From Cyanobacteria bacterium FACHB-502 (lineage in GTDB: Bacteria; Cyanobacteriota; Cyanobacteriia; Elainellales; Elainellaceae), in contig JACJNZ010000078.1 of the NCBI GenBank assembly GCA_014695325.1, positions 1 to 40,392 of the forward strand: a DNA stretch of 40,392 nucleotides, written 5' to 3'. The translations under genes were made by a program, and so were the position numbers. Every line of letters starts with the position of its first letter. The first letter of the stretch is position 1. This document shows, one piece after another, positions 1 through 8,279 of this stretch. The notes below the pieces were generated by a model. The model saw only the letters and a list, made by a program, of their open reading frames with translations, ran no database searches and was not told where the DNA came from.

Positions 1-37
1 TGACTTGCTGCAGTGCTTCAATGATCGTGATAGCCAT
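1..37 (-). CDS. Possible N-terminus of a minus-strand gene, cut by window edge
   Basis: Reading leftwards from an ATG at 37, twelve codons (MAITIIEALQQV) are open to the window edge. No clear ribosome binding site precedes it, and twelve codons are too few to recognise a family. The composition is protein-like, and the 268 bases between it and the next gene would hold two divergent promoters. Weak call. Confidence 0.25.
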   Translation of the reverse strand, partial: MAITIIEALQQV

Positions 38-170
38 TGCTACTGTTCATGAGTTGAAGGAACTGGATTTCTTCCTATCCTATCTTCTCTACTATCACAA
101 TGAATTAGCCCTGGGGGCAAGGGATGCTTTTACCATTGTGGGGTTTTTCTTCTACGATCGTCACTCAGCC

Positions 171-200
171 AAAAAGTTCTAAGTCAAAAAGTCCTGAGTC
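171..200. repeat. 15-bp imperfect tandem duplication
   Basis: Two adjacent 15-base units, aaaaagttctaagtc and aaaaagtcctgagtc, differ at two positions. It lies in the gap before the first complete gene and is one of several intergenic duplications of 12-16 bases in this window. Confidence 0.7.
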
Positions 201-320
201 AGATAGCAGTCACTTTCCAAGGAAAATCGATTTAGCGGTAAAAATGCCTTAAAAGTTGATTGGTACGCCAGATGTTGTGCTAGACTTGCTGCCAATCTGT
301 GCTAGTTGAGCAAACCCGTT

Positions 321-1277
321 ATGAGCAGTGCAGCGTCAATACCCTGGATTGGTATAGGAGTGATCAGCAGCTTGATTTGTTCGAGTTCGGTGGTTTTGGC
401 AGAGCCTGTGGAACCGGGCGATCGTCTGCTTTTAGCTCAGCAGGTTGTGAACGGACTGCCGCCGCCACCGCCGTCTTTTAGGCAGGGTACTTCTCCCGCT
501 CAGCCAAGTTTCGTCCCCAGCGCAGCTTCACCTGCGATTCCTGCCGCCCAGCAATATGCAGTCATTATCAATGGCGACAGCTCAATGATGCTAGATCAGG
601 TGCGATCGATCGAGCCAGGAGCTTTTGTGCAGCACTATCAGGGTCGCCGCATGATCCAGGCAGGAATTTTTAGCGATATCAGCGGGGCACAGCAGCAGGT
701 TGTAGCGTTGGCAGGACGCGGAATTGGGGCACAGGTGGTCACACTCCCAGGAGGCGGAGGGGCTACAGTGGGGACTGCTCCATCAAGAATGGCTACTCCT
801 CAAGTGACTGCGCCTGCGCTGCCGACCCCTGCCTCTTTTCCCAGCCCGTCTGCCCCACCTGCTGCCCCTCAGGTGACTGCGCCGATGCTTCCTCCGCCCG
901 ATTTGCTGCCCGTTACACCAGTACCGCGGGAAGTCGAGTTTGGTCAGCCGTCTGCGCCCGAACAGTTTGTGAATCCTGCGCCGTCTGCTGCACCCACTGA
1001 GACACTGCTGCCCCCTGATTCAGCTCCAGGCGACACGAGAAATCGACGATCGTTCTATGTGGTGATTCCGGGAAAATCGGATAATCTGACAGCAATTAGC
1101 AATCAGGTAATGCGCCTCGGTGATGGTTTTGGCATTGCCCAAATGGTGCAAACTTCGACTTCGTCACGCGGTCCTCATGTGCGGGTCGGTCCCTTTGTCG
1201 ATCGGGGCGCAGCCAGGCGATGGACGCGCTATTTTCGCGATTTTGGATTAAATGCGCGGATTCTTTACACCCGATAG
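321..1277 (+). CDS. Exported proline-rich protein with two SPOR-like modules
   Basis: Conserved hypothetical protein of about 318 residues. The ATG at 321 is preferred over an in-frame TTG at 306 because it opens directly onto a hydrophobic signal segment (IPWIGIGVISSLICSSSVVLA). After the signal come proline-rich stretches and two short modules. The first (about residues 75-140, with YAVIINGD, QAGIFSD and GIGAQVV) and the last 80 residues (FYVVIPG, VRVGPFVDRGAARRW, GLNARILY) have the beta-alpha-beta pattern and the 'G.F.d...A' signature of SPOR-type folds. The family is known for binding denuded peptidoglycan; a periplasmic, wall-related role is inferred. A hairpin follows at 1306. No operon partner is evident. 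Confidence 0.75.
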   Translation: MSSAASIPWIGIGVISSLICSSSVVLAEPVEPGDRLLLAQQVVNGLPPPPPSFRQGTSPAQPSFVPSAASPAIPAAQQYAVIINGDSSMMLDQVRSIEPGAFVQHYQGRRMIQAGIFSDISGAQQQVVALAGRGIGAQVVTLPGGGGATVGTAPSRMATPQVTAPALPTPASFPSPSAPPAAPQVTAPMLPPPDLLPVTPVPREVEFGQPSAPEQFVNPAPSAAPTETLLPPDSAPGDTRNRRSFYVVIPGKSDNLTAISNQVMRLGDGFGIAQMVQTSTSSRGPHVRVGPFVDRGAARRWTRYFRDFGLNARILYTR

Positions 1278-1305
1278 GCGATAAGGAAAGTTTAAGAAAC
1301 TATCA

Positions 1306-1342
1306 GAACAGGGTACTCAACTTGAGGACAGAAGCCCTGTTC
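1306..1342 (+). terminator. Hairpin downstream of the SPOR-like gene
   Basis: A perfect 8-bp inverted repeat (GAACAGGG at 1306-1313 and CCCTGTTC at 1335-1342) lies 28 bases after the stop. The loop is long (21 nt) and the T-tract is short, so termination is plausible but weak. Confidence 0.4.
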
Positions 1343-1671
1343 GTGTCTTTATCTGAGCAACGAGAACGCTTTGTTAAACGAGTGAATAAATTGCAGAAGC
1401 TATTTCGACCTATCTAATCGAAGATAGGAAAGAGGAAGTTTGCAATGCTGAAAAGTGATGAAAAGCTGTGATTTGAGGATTCAAATCTGATAGTTTCGTT
1501 GAAAGGTTTCGCCCTGGTGAAGGGTTAAGAGGAGAATTCATCGCATTATTCAACAGCGCCAGGATTTCATACTCAAGCCATATCCCAACTTCGATCGTCC
1601 GATAGACCTAAAACGATCGCTCCATTCGCTATGTTCAAGAGCAGTTTAAGTTTCTAGGTGCGGATAACAAC
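1343..1671. other. Gap upstream of the htpX-like gene, nothing firm
   Basis: The 394 bases between the SPOR-like gene and the protease gene contain only the hairpin at 1306-1342. No credible small ORF, RNA gene or clear promoter was seen in the rest. It should hold the promoter of the protease gene. Confidence 0.5.
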
Positions 1672-2565
1672 ATGAGTGGGATAAACCAGCTTAAAACAAC
1701 GGCTTTGCTGGGCTTGCTGAGTGGTTTGATTGTTCTGGTCAGTTATGCCCTGATTGGCAATGAACAAGGGCTCATCATCGGATTTTTCATTGCAGCTTTT
1801 ATGTCGATTAGTTCCTGGTACTACTCCGATCGTGCAGCCCTGGCAGCCTATCGCGCTCAGCCGATCGCCCGTGAGCAGGCTCCTGAAATCTATGATCTGG
1901 TGCAGAGTTTAAGCGATCGTGCCGAAATTCCAATGCCGAAGCTGTTTGTCGTCCCAACCGAGTCGCCGAATGCGTTTGCGACCGGGCGCGATCCGAATCA
2001 TGCTGCCGTTGCGGTCACTGAAGGCATTATGAAGCTGCTTTCCCGTGAGGAACTGGCAGGCGTACTTGCTCACGAACTCACCCACGTCAAAAACCGCGAC
2101 ACGCTGACTCAAGCAGTTGCCGGAACGCTGGCGGGCGCAATCACGTTTTTGGGACGCATCCTCACCTTTGGTGCGCTTTATGGTCCGGTGACTTACAGCG
2201 GGCGGCGCGGCACCAATCCATTTGGCTTGCTGTTTTTGATCATTCTGGCTCCGCTGTCGGCTTCGCTGATTCAGCTTGCCATTTCTCGTACCCGTGAGTA
2301 TGCCGCAGATCAAGGCTCGGCTGAGATTACGGGCAATCCGCTGGCTCTGGTGAGTGCCTTGAAAAAGTTAGAAGAAATCGGCAAACAGTTGCCTATGCAC
2401 GGCAACCCGGCAATGTCACCGCTGCTGATTATCAATCCAATTTCGGCAAAAGGTCTGCAATCACTGTTCCGCACTCACCCGGCTACCGAAGATCGGATTC
2501 GTCGCCTGGTGGAGATGGCTCAGCAGAAAGAGACTCCGGCGCTCGCTCAGGAATCGTTCAGTTGA
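1672..2565 (+). CDS. htpX: M48 family zinc metalloprotease, HtpX type
   Basis: Membrane-bound zinc endopeptidase of the HtpX group, 297 residues, the usual length. HtpX degrades misfolded or damaged membrane proteins, and its active site faces the cytoplasm. Two N-terminal membrane segments (about residues 10-28 and 32-50) precede the catalytic domain. The HEXXH motif is HELTH at residues 134-138 (zinc ligands H134 and H138, catalytic E135), and the third ligand is probably E209 in SRTREYAAD. Hydrophobic segments at about 150-170 and 183-203 are typical. The ATG at 1672 is the only sensible start; the Shine-Dalgarno is weak. It stands alone, followed by a MITE-like element. Confidence 0.92.
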   Translation: MSGINQLKTTALLGLLSGLIVLVSYALIGNEQGLIIGFFIAAFMSISSWYYSDRAALAAYRAQPIAREQAPEIYDLVQSLSDRAEIPMPKLFVVPTESPNAFATGRDPNHAAVAVTEGIMKLLSREELAGVLAHELTHVKNRDTLTQAVAGTLAGAITFLGRILTFGALYGPVTYSGRRGTNPFGLLFLIILAPLSASLIQLAISRTREYAADQGSAEITGNPLALVSALKKLEEIGKQLPMHGNPAMSPLLIINPISAKGLQSLFRTHPATEDRIRRLVEMAQQKETPALAQESFS

Positions 2566-2571
2566 ATCCTA

Positions 2572-2716
2572 GGCGTTGCTGAATACGAAGTATAAAGACA
2601 CAACTTGAGACCCTGCATCGCCCCCTAAATCCCCCAATGCTGGGGGACTTTGAGGATCAGTTCTCCCCATTTTTTAGGGCTAGGGGGGGATAATCATACT
2701 CCAATTCAACAACGCC
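2572..2716. mobile_element. MITE-like element with 13-bp terminal inverted repeats
   Basis: The ends GGCGTTGCTGAAT (2572-2584) and ATTCAACAACGCC (2704-2716) are inverted repeats with one mismatch, enclosing 145 bp with no coding capacity. Inside is a C/G-rich dispersed repeat (CCCCCTAAATCCCCC...CTGGGGGACTTTGA). Dispersed palindromes like this are common in cyanobacterial genomes and are thought to be moved in trans by transposases. No target-site duplication was confirmed. Confidence 0.65.
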
Positions 2717-2759
2717 CCAATTTGGAGCTGATCTGAGCAATCCCAGTAATCCTGCATTG

Positions 2760-2795
2760 CCTTCTAAATCCCCCAACTTTAGGGGACTTTGAATC
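2760..2795. repeat. Second partial copy of the C-rich dispersed repeat
   Basis: The run cttctaaatcccccaac followed by taggggactttga repeats, with changes, the core of the repeat at 2622-2653 inside the neighbouring MITE-like element, in the same orientation. It lies 105 bases before the glycosyltransferase start. Confidence 0.6.
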
Positions 2796-2898
2796 GGGCA
2801 GAAGCCGATCGCCGAGTCGTCACTTCAGGTAGGATAGGGTCTGGCAAAGGCAATAATCCGGTGAGGAGATTTGCTGGGCATCGGTCAGGAGGGCAACT

Positions 2899-3915
2899 GT
2901 GCGAAAACTGTACTTTCTGCTGCCAGGAACAGGAGGCAAGTTTGCCTGTGGCGGGCTGTGGGCAGAATTGAAAACCTTGTCTCTGGCGCAGCAGATTTGT
3001 GATGCAGAGGTGGTGACCTATCGTCAGCGCGAGAAGGAAACGCTATTTCTGGATGATGTGCTGCAACAGGCTAATCTGAGTCAGACTAATCTGAGCCAGG
3101 TGATTTTTGTGATGAGTTGGGGATTTGATGTGCCCAAACTGGCAAAACGCCTTCAGAGATACCACACGATTTATCACGCACACAGTGCCGGATACGGATT
3201 TCGTTTGCCTTCAGCTGTGCCGATCGTCACCGTCAGCCGCAATAGTTTAGGATATTGGGGACAACGATCGCCCCATGCTTTGCTGTATTACCTGCCAAAT
3301 CAAATTGGGAATGAGTTTCGGAATCTGAATCAGAACCGTGACATCGACGTTTTGGTACAGGCGCGTAAATCTTCAGAATATTTAATGCAGCAGCTTATTC
3401 CAGCTCTGCAATCACACTGCAATGTCTATGTAGTGAATCATTATGTGGAGGATCTAGCGCAATTATTTAACCGTGCCAAAGTTTATCTGTATGACTCTGC
3501 TGAATACTGGGCGCAGCAGGGCGTTAGCGAAGGGTTTGGGCTTCAGCCGCTCGAAGCGATGGCTTGTGGCTGTCAGGTCTTTTCCAGCATCAACGGCGGA
3601 CTGTCAGATTATCTTGACCCGGGCTTTAACTGCTATAAGATTGCCGCCCATTCGCTCAACTATGATCTTCAGCGGATTCTGGCGATCGCTCAGCAGAACC
3701 AGCCCCTCGCGCTGCCCGACACTTTCCTGGCAGAATACCGCACCGACAATATCCTCAGTCGTCTTCGGCTCATTCTCACTGAAATTAATCAGTTTTTTGA
3801 TCAATCTTCTCACGGGCGATCGGTGGATGCACAAGCGATCAAAGAACTGACTCAATCTAGAATTCTGCAACTGAAGGCAAAACGGCTGTTGCAAAAGCTG
3901 CAAAAGCGACGGTAG
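2899..3915 (+). CDS. Glycosyltransferase, GT-B type (group 1 family)
   Basis: Putative sugar transferase of 338 residues. The GTG at 2899 is chosen because a strong AGGAGGG (2887-2893) sits six bases upstream. The N-terminal half has a Rossmann-like start (LYFLLPGTGGKFACGG). The C-terminal half carries the group-1 nucleotide-sugar signature: EGFGLQPLEAMACGC with E211 and E219, followed by GGLSDYL. This is the E-x7-E motif that contacts the donor. Acceptor and donor cannot be deduced. The C-terminus is basic and helical (residues 310-338). It converges on the next gene with only four bases between stop codons. Confidence 0.85.
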   Translation: MRKLYFLLPGTGGKFACGGLWAELKTLSLAQQICDAEVVTYRQREKETLFLDDVLQQANLSQTNLSQVIFVMSWGFDVPKLAKRLQRYHTIYHAHSAGYGFRLPSAVPIVTVSRNSLGYWGQRSPHALLYYLPNQIGNEFRNLNQNRDIDVLVQARKSSEYLMQQLIPALQSHCNVYVVNHYVEDLAQLFNRAKVYLYDSAEYWAQQGVSEGFGLQPLEAMACGCQVFSSINGGLSDYLDPGFNCYKIAAHSLNYDLQRILAIAQQNQPLALPDTFLAEYRTDNILSRLRLILTEINQFFDQSSHGRSVDAQAIKELTQSRILQLKAKRLLQKLQKRR

Positions 3916-3919
3916 GCAA

Positions 3920-4801
3920 TTAACCTTGATCGATTTGCAGGCGCAGCAAAGACCCGTTTGTGGTGCTGACAATCAGATCATTTCCTTGGATGGCAATACC
4001 TAAGGGTGTGCTGTAGATGGGCTTAAATAGCTCGACGATCGCAGTCGGCTTGCCTTCAGGATCAACGCGCACGATGTGTCCGGTATTGGTCGTGACCAGC
4101 AAATTTTCAGCCTGAGCAGCCAGTTTAAACGGAATGCCGAAGCCCGCCTCGATCAGATTGACCAGAACTACGACTTCGCCCGTGGGAGAAATCTTGAGCA
4201 AGTCGCCTTTTTCATGCAGGGTGATGAATTGCCCCTGCTGCACCACCACATCGAGCGCGTTACCAAACTGCTTTAAGCTGACAAGGTTTGTAATTTGTCC
4301 CTGACGGCTTACTTGAAACAGCGCACCATCGCCAGCAATCACATCGGTGGTTCCGGCAACGATAAAGCCACTGTTATAGGTAGCCACGCCGAAGGGCGCA
4401 CCGTAGGTTCCGCTAATTTCTGACATATCGGCGATCGTCTCATGCTGTCCATCGGGACTCACGCGCACCAGATAATGCACCGGATCAAAACCAGACACGG
4501 TGACAACGACACCTGAATCGGTGTGAAGCTGTTCTCCCGGCGGGGTAATCGCGCAAATGCCGAAGGGCACGCCAATTTGGGCAGTGAGAAGATTGGTGAG
4601 GACATTCACTTCCCCGATCGGGCTCACGGTCACAATTTCACCGTCTACGGTTGGCACAATTACCCGATCTTGCATTACTGCTAATCCCTGTAAACCTACC
4701 AGATTAAGGTTTTTAGCCAGGATGCTCAAGCGCACTCCATTCTCCATTTTGGGTGGCGAATTTTCATGGAGGGTGGAAGATTCGGAGGCAGTCTGACTCA
4801 T
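3920..4801 (-). CDS. Beta-propeller (NHL/SMP-30-like) protein
   Basis: Protein of 293 residues built from about six repeated blades of the pattern 'G...V..G.l.ris..G.......l': for example VPTVDGEIVTVSPIGE, NTGHIVRVDPEGKP and TTNGSLLRLQ near the C-terminus. This is a six-bladed propeller as in NHL, SMP-30 and ScyD/E-type proteins. There is no signal peptide, so it is probably cytoplasmic. Catalytic activity cannot be assigned. The start is the ATG at 4801. It is transcribed towards the glycosyltransferase and separated by four bases, so shared function is not implied. Confidence 0.7.
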   Translation of the reverse strand: MSQTASESSTLHENSPPKMENGVRLSILAKNLNLVGLQGLAVMQDRVIVPTVDGEIVTVSPIGEVNVLTNLLTAQIGVPFGICAITPPGEQLHTDSGVVVTVSGFDPVHYLVRVSPDGQHETIADMSEISGTYGAPFGVATYNSGFIVAGTTDVIAGDGALFQVSRQGQITNLVSLKQFGNALDVVVQQGQFITLHEKGDLLKISPTGEVVVLVNLIEAGFGIPFKLAAQAENLLVTTNTGHIVRVDPEGKPTAIVELFKPIYSTPLGIAIQGNDLIVSTTNGSLLRLQIDQG

Positions 4802-4842
4802 GGGGAGAAGTGGAGAGGGGACAAGGGCTGAAAGCCAGCTAG

Positions 4843-5037
4843 GATGATTTTATACCTCCCGCTGCTATCCGTAGGCTGGAAGCCGCAATCCAGCAAGCAG
4901 GCGGCTCGATCGAATCGCACACCTATCCGAATGTGGGTCACGCTTTTTCTAATGACACGCGATCGGAGGTTTACAGCGCGAGTGCGGCTGAGAATGCTTG
5001 GAGGAAGACGGTTAGTTTTTTGACAGGGAAGCTGTGA
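4843..5037 (+). pseudogene. 3' fragment of a dienelactone hydrolase gene
   Basis: Between two minus-strand genes, 64 codons on the plus strand encode the C-terminus of a dienelactone hydrolase-family protein. They begin DDFIPPAAIRRLEAAIQQAG, continue with HTYPNVGHAFSND and end VSFLTGKL before TGA at 5035. The family is about 240 residues; here the nucleophile half is absent, and the frame is closed by TAG just upstream (4840). D (in DDFIPP) and H (in GHAF) match the catalytic Asp and His region. There is no start codon or promoter. It is a truncated relic with an intact reading frame, so the loss may be fairly recent. Confidence 0.7.
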
Positions 5038-5081
5038 GGGAATGGGGAAGTGAGGAGATAGAAAGCTGAGGAGATAGAGGA

Positions 5082-5612
5082 TTAGAGGTGAAGGATGCGA
5101 GTGAGGTATTCCTGATCAGTGATGAGGTCCTGGACAGATTCGAGGCGATCGAGGAAGAATTTGCCGATGAGGTGATCGGCTTCGTGCTGAAAGATGCGGG
5201 CGGGGAAGTTGGTGAAGATTTGGCGATGGGGGTTGCCGTGGCGATCGAAATATTCGACTTCGATTTCGCGATAGCGGGGGACGAGTCCGCGAATGCCTGG
5301 AATACTGAGGCACCCTTCCCAGTCCTTAATTTGCTCTTCGCTGTGGCTCAGTAGACGGGGGTTGACCATGACGGTCGGTTCCATCTGGGGTGCGGTGGGA
5401 TAGCGCGGATTGGGACGCGAAGCGACAATGAGTAGCTGGACTGAGGCAGCAACCTGCGGGGCGGCAATTCCAACGCCATTCGACTGAACCAGGGTTGCCA
5501 GCAGGCGATCGATTAGCGTCTGCATCTCTAGGCTGTGCAGATGTTCGACAGGCTGTGCAATTTGACGGAGAACAGGATTTCCCAGTTGGGAGATTTGGAG
5601 AACTTCAACCAT
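5082..5612 (-). CDS. def: Peptide deformylase
   Basis: Removes the formyl group from the N-terminal Met of new proteins; cytosolic, ribosome-associated. Length is 176 residues, as usual. All three family motifs are visible: GVGIAAPQV (46-54, GxGxAAxQ), EGCLSIPG (99-106, metal-binding C101), and QHEADHLIG (142-150, HExDH with H143, E144 and H147). The start is the ATG at 5612. It is a single gene here, without the fmt that sometimes accompanies it. Confidence 0.95.
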   Translation of the reverse strand: MVEVLQISQLGNPVLRQIAQPVEHLHSLEMQTLIDRLLATLVQSNGVGIAAPQVAASVQLLIVASRPNPRYPTAPQMEPTVMVNPRLLSHSEEQIKDWEGCLSIPGIRGLVPRYREIEVEYFDRHGNPHRQIFTNFPARIFQHEADHLIGKFFLDRLESVQDLITDQEYLTRILHL

Positions 5613-5730
5613 GTTCTATGCTATGTCAATCAGAGCAGTATGCTTCTAGTGTATCGCTCGATCGAGATTTGCTTAGGGCTATTTGCTTAGAGTTATTTGC
5701 TTAAAGTTAGCTGCTGCGGGGTTTGAGGTG

Positions 5731-6411
5731 ATGCCAATCAGCGACCGTCCCATGACAGATGATTTGTTTCAGTCTACGAGCGCGGCGTTTAATCCGATGT
5801 CTCAGTTGAGCGCGATTGTGTTAGCGGGCGGGCAAAGTTTGCGGATGGGAACTGATAAGGCACTGGTTGAGATCGAAGGACAGCCGATGCTGACGCGGGT
5901 TTGTGAGGTTGCGTTTAGCTGTACGCCGTGGGTGTATGTGGTGTCGGGCTGGAACGATCGCTATCGTTCGATTCTGGACGACCGAGTGAAGTTTGTGCAG
6001 GAGGTGGCGGTGGTGAAAGATGTCTATCCGCACGGTCCACTAGTTGGCTTTGCCCAGGGCCTTGAGCAGGTCAAAACGGAGTGGGTGCTGCTGCTGGCTT
6101 GCGATCTGCCGCAACTGAACACGGAAGGTTTATCCAGCTGGATGGAGGTGTTGCCTCGCCTCAGTTCAGATACCCTAGCGGCACTGGTGCGAAATGGCAA
6201 AGGTTGGTGGGAGCCAATGTGCGGCTTTTATCGGCGGGACTGTCTATCGAGCGTGAATGATTTTATTCAATCGGGGGGGCGATCGTTTCAACGATGGCTG
6301 GATTCTCAGAAGGTGTATGAGTTGCCTGCCTCTGACCCAGAAATGCTGTTTAACTGCAATACGCCTGCCGATGTTGAACGGTTTGAGCATCAGAAAGGGG
6401 CAGAAGAATAG
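5731..6411 (+). CDS. mobA: Molybdenum cofactor guanylyltransferase
   Basis: Transfers GMP from GTP to molybdopterin, forming the guanine-dinucleotide cofactor. The nucleotide-binding motif LAGGQSLRMGTDKALVEIEG lies near the N-terminus, and LLLACDLPQL holds the metal-binding Asp. The mid-protein PHGPLVGFAQGLE and the C-terminal FNCNTPADVE also match the family. The frame is open upstream to 5683; the ATG at 5731 (226 residues) is preceded by GAGG, and ATGs at 5752 and 5797 are alternatives, the last lying just before the conserved core. It suggests a bis-MGD enzyme elsewhere (for example nitrate reductase). Converges with the ferritin-like gene. Confidence 0.88.
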   Translation: MPISDRPMTDDLFQSTSAAFNPMSQLSAIVLAGGQSLRMGTDKALVEIEGQPMLTRVCEVAFSCTPWVYVVSGWNDRYRSILDDRVKFVQEVAVVKDVYPHGPLVGFAQGLEQVKTEWVLLLACDLPQLNTEGLSSWMEVLPRLSSDTLAALVRNGKGWWEPMCGFYRRDCLSSVNDFIQSGGRSFQRWLDSQKVYELPASDPEMLFNCNTPADVERFEHQKGAEE

Positions 6412-6488
6412 CTTGTGATATTCTTGCGATTCTTCGGTTAGAAAAGAAACATCCTGCCCCAAAAAGCTTTGTTTAGGTGTGCTGGGGA

Positions 6489-7220
6489 TTAGACGGTTAA
6501 AATCCACTTGCTGCGATTATCGGCATTCACAAACGATGATGGGACAATTTCAATGTCCATTCCCAACGATACAAATGCGGCTCGAATCGCTGTTGCATGG
6601 GAAGATTCTGTTGCGCCGATGCTAGCCCCAGCTGAAATGAGGTCGGGATTTTTGAGCTTGGCACTCTGGGTTACGTAGGCGATCGCTGCGTCAGTTTCCA
6701 GCGCGAGCGCAAGTTTGGCAATGTTGACATCAGAATCCAGATTTCCTTCCCGGCGATTGATGTAGGAGGACAAATCGTAGCTCTGCTCTGCGGTTACAGG
6801 CGTGCTGCCCAGATCGCGAATGACTTTGATTAATGTATCGCGGTGTGCCATGTGGTCTGCCTGGTTGCGCTTTGCCAGTGCCAGAACTGCCTGTCCTGTT
6901 GCGGTATTGCTCAGTTTTCCGGCAGCCGCAGTGTAGCCCCAGATCGCCTGATGCTCGTAGTAGAGCGCGCCGTTGAGAATCTCAGCGTCATGAGCTGCAT
7001 CGCTCATCATTCCCGGCATCGTTTCCGACATCATCGAATTACCTGGCATCGAGTTTTGGGGCATCATCGATTGTCCCGGCATTGCTTGCCCTGAACGGGA
7101 ACCCACTGTTGCCAGCCCCAGCGCGCCTGCAAACCCTGCGATCGTGCCGCTAACCAGAACATTTCGACGTGATAAGGAACGAAAACGGCGATCGGATTCG
7201 TGCGATGTATTGTTTTGCAT
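6489..7220 (-). CDS. Tat-exported ferritin-like protein with Met-rich linker (DUF4439-like)
   Basis: Protein of 243 residues from the ATG at 7220, which has AGGAGT upstream. A twin-arginine signal (SLSRRNVLVSG, then a hydrophobic segment to about residue 40) sends it folded to the periplasm or thylakoid lumen. Residues 46-72 are rich in Met, Pro and Ser, with repeated MPG and MM, as in copper-handling proteins. The C-terminal four-helix domain carries Glu/His pairs at ligand-like positions: E89-H90, H123/H126, E175, and E205..H208. This fits DUF4439 ferritin-like domains. Metal storage or copper/iron protection is inferred. It is divergent from the sigma/anti-sigma pair across about 310 bases. 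Confidence 0.82.
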   Translation of the reverse strand: MQNNTSHESDRRFRSLSRRNVLVSGTIAGFAGALGLATVGSRSGQAMPGQSMMPQNSMPGNSMMSETMPGMMSDAAHDAEILNGALYYEHQAIWGYTAAAGKLSNTATGQAVLALAKRNQADHMAHRDTLIKVIRDLGSTPVTAEQSYDLSSYINRREGNLDSDVNIAKLALALETDAAIAYVTQSAKLKNPDLISAGASIGATESSHATAIRAAFVSLGMDIEIVPSSFVNADNRSKWILTV

Positions 7221-7532
7221 GATGACTCCTCGCAGTGAATAAACTGCATGAAAGCTTGGATGGAAGTTTGAATAAAATTGATTGAGCAAAATCAAATCTG
7301 AAAGAGATACGGGTGACGATCGAAATTGGATGAGGGGTAATCAATTTTTTTTGCGTTCGGGTGGATGTTTTAACGGCAATTCGCGCACTGCCCTTTTGAA
7401 TTCGGCCGTTCGGCAATCCACCCATCCAGATTAAAGCTGCCTGTCGCCTTAATCCCAGATCAATCTCGCAATCCAATTCCCCTCGATCGTCGTATCTAAT
7501 TTCAGGAATCATATATTTGATGGCGGAAAAAT

Positions 7533-8156
7533 ATGACCCATGTTTTTCGCGCTGCCGATGCCGTCACGCTGCCCCTAATGCCAAACCCTGTGTCTAAAAC
7601 TGCTTCTGAACCGCCGACCGATCTAGAACTGCTCAATGCGGTTAAACAGGGTCAGGTCGAATGTTTGGGAACTTTGTACGATCGCTATTCGCGTCTGGTC
7701 TACGGATTGGCGTTCAAAATTTTAGAAAATACTGAAGAGGCAGAAGATGTGACTCAGGATGTGTTTCTCACGCTGTGGCGGCAGGGTGCCTACAATCCCA
7801 GTCGCGGGTCACTGAGCAGCTTTCTCACTACAATGACTCGATCGCGATCGATTGATAAGCTACGGGCACGGGGTACAAAGTTTCGTTTTTTGCAGCGATG
7901 GCAGGCGTTGACTCGGACAGAAGCGGTTTCGGCTTCTCCTTTAGAAATGGTATCGGTGCAGGAGCGATCGGAACTGGTGCGCGAAGCCCTCTCGCAGTTG
8001 CCGGACAGTGAGCGACGGGTCTTAGAAATTGCCTATTATGAAGGTCTGAGCCAGTCTGAAATTGCCGATCGCCTGCAAGTGCCGCTGGGAACAGTGAAGA
8101 GCCGATCGCGCCAGGGCTTGCTGAAACTGCGCCGAACTTTACAGGATTATCTTTAG
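7533..8156 (+). CDS. ECF-type RNA polymerase sigma factor
   Basis: Alternative sigma factor of 207 residues. Region 2 is YDRYSRLVYGLAFKIL with EEAEDVTQDVFLTLW and the -10 recognition stretch through RSRSIDKLR. Region 4 is LPDSERRVLEIAYYEGLSQSEIADRLQVPLGTVKSR, a helix-turn-helix that reads the -35. There is no region 3, as in ECF proteins. A short N-terminal extension precedes region 2. The next gene is its probable anti-sigma factor. Extracytoplasmic stress control, perhaps of the divergent Tat-exported ferritin-like gene, is inferred from position only. Confidence 0.92.
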   Translation: MTHVFRAADAVTLPLMPNPVSKTASEPPTDLELLNAVKQGQVECLGTLYDRYSRLVYGLAFKILENTEEAEDVTQDVFLTLWRQGAYNPSRGSLSSFLTTMTRSRSIDKLRARGTKFRFLQRWQALTRTEAVSASPLEMVSVQERSELVREALSQLPDSERRVLEIAYYEGLSQSEIADRLQVPLGTVKSRSRQGLLKLRRTLQDYL

Positions 8157-8197
8157 CATTCGCTGCTCTGTCTTTTGTTCTTTCATCTGATTTCTTT

Positions 8198-8244
8198 TGT
8201 TTTTGATTTTTTCTGTTTTTGATTTCTTGTTTTTGATTTCTTTC
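8198..8244. repeat. T-rich tandem repeat, three copies
   Basis: Three consecutive copies of tgtttttgattt-c/t, 14-16 bases each (starting at 8198, 8214 and 8228), fill the space between the sigma and anti-sigma genes. They make a long pyrimidine tract on the coding strand. The copies differ slightly in length, as expected from slipped-strand expansion. Confidence 0.75.
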
Positions 8245-8279
8245 ATTCTCGCCGTGATTTGCTTCTACGATTTCCCGCA

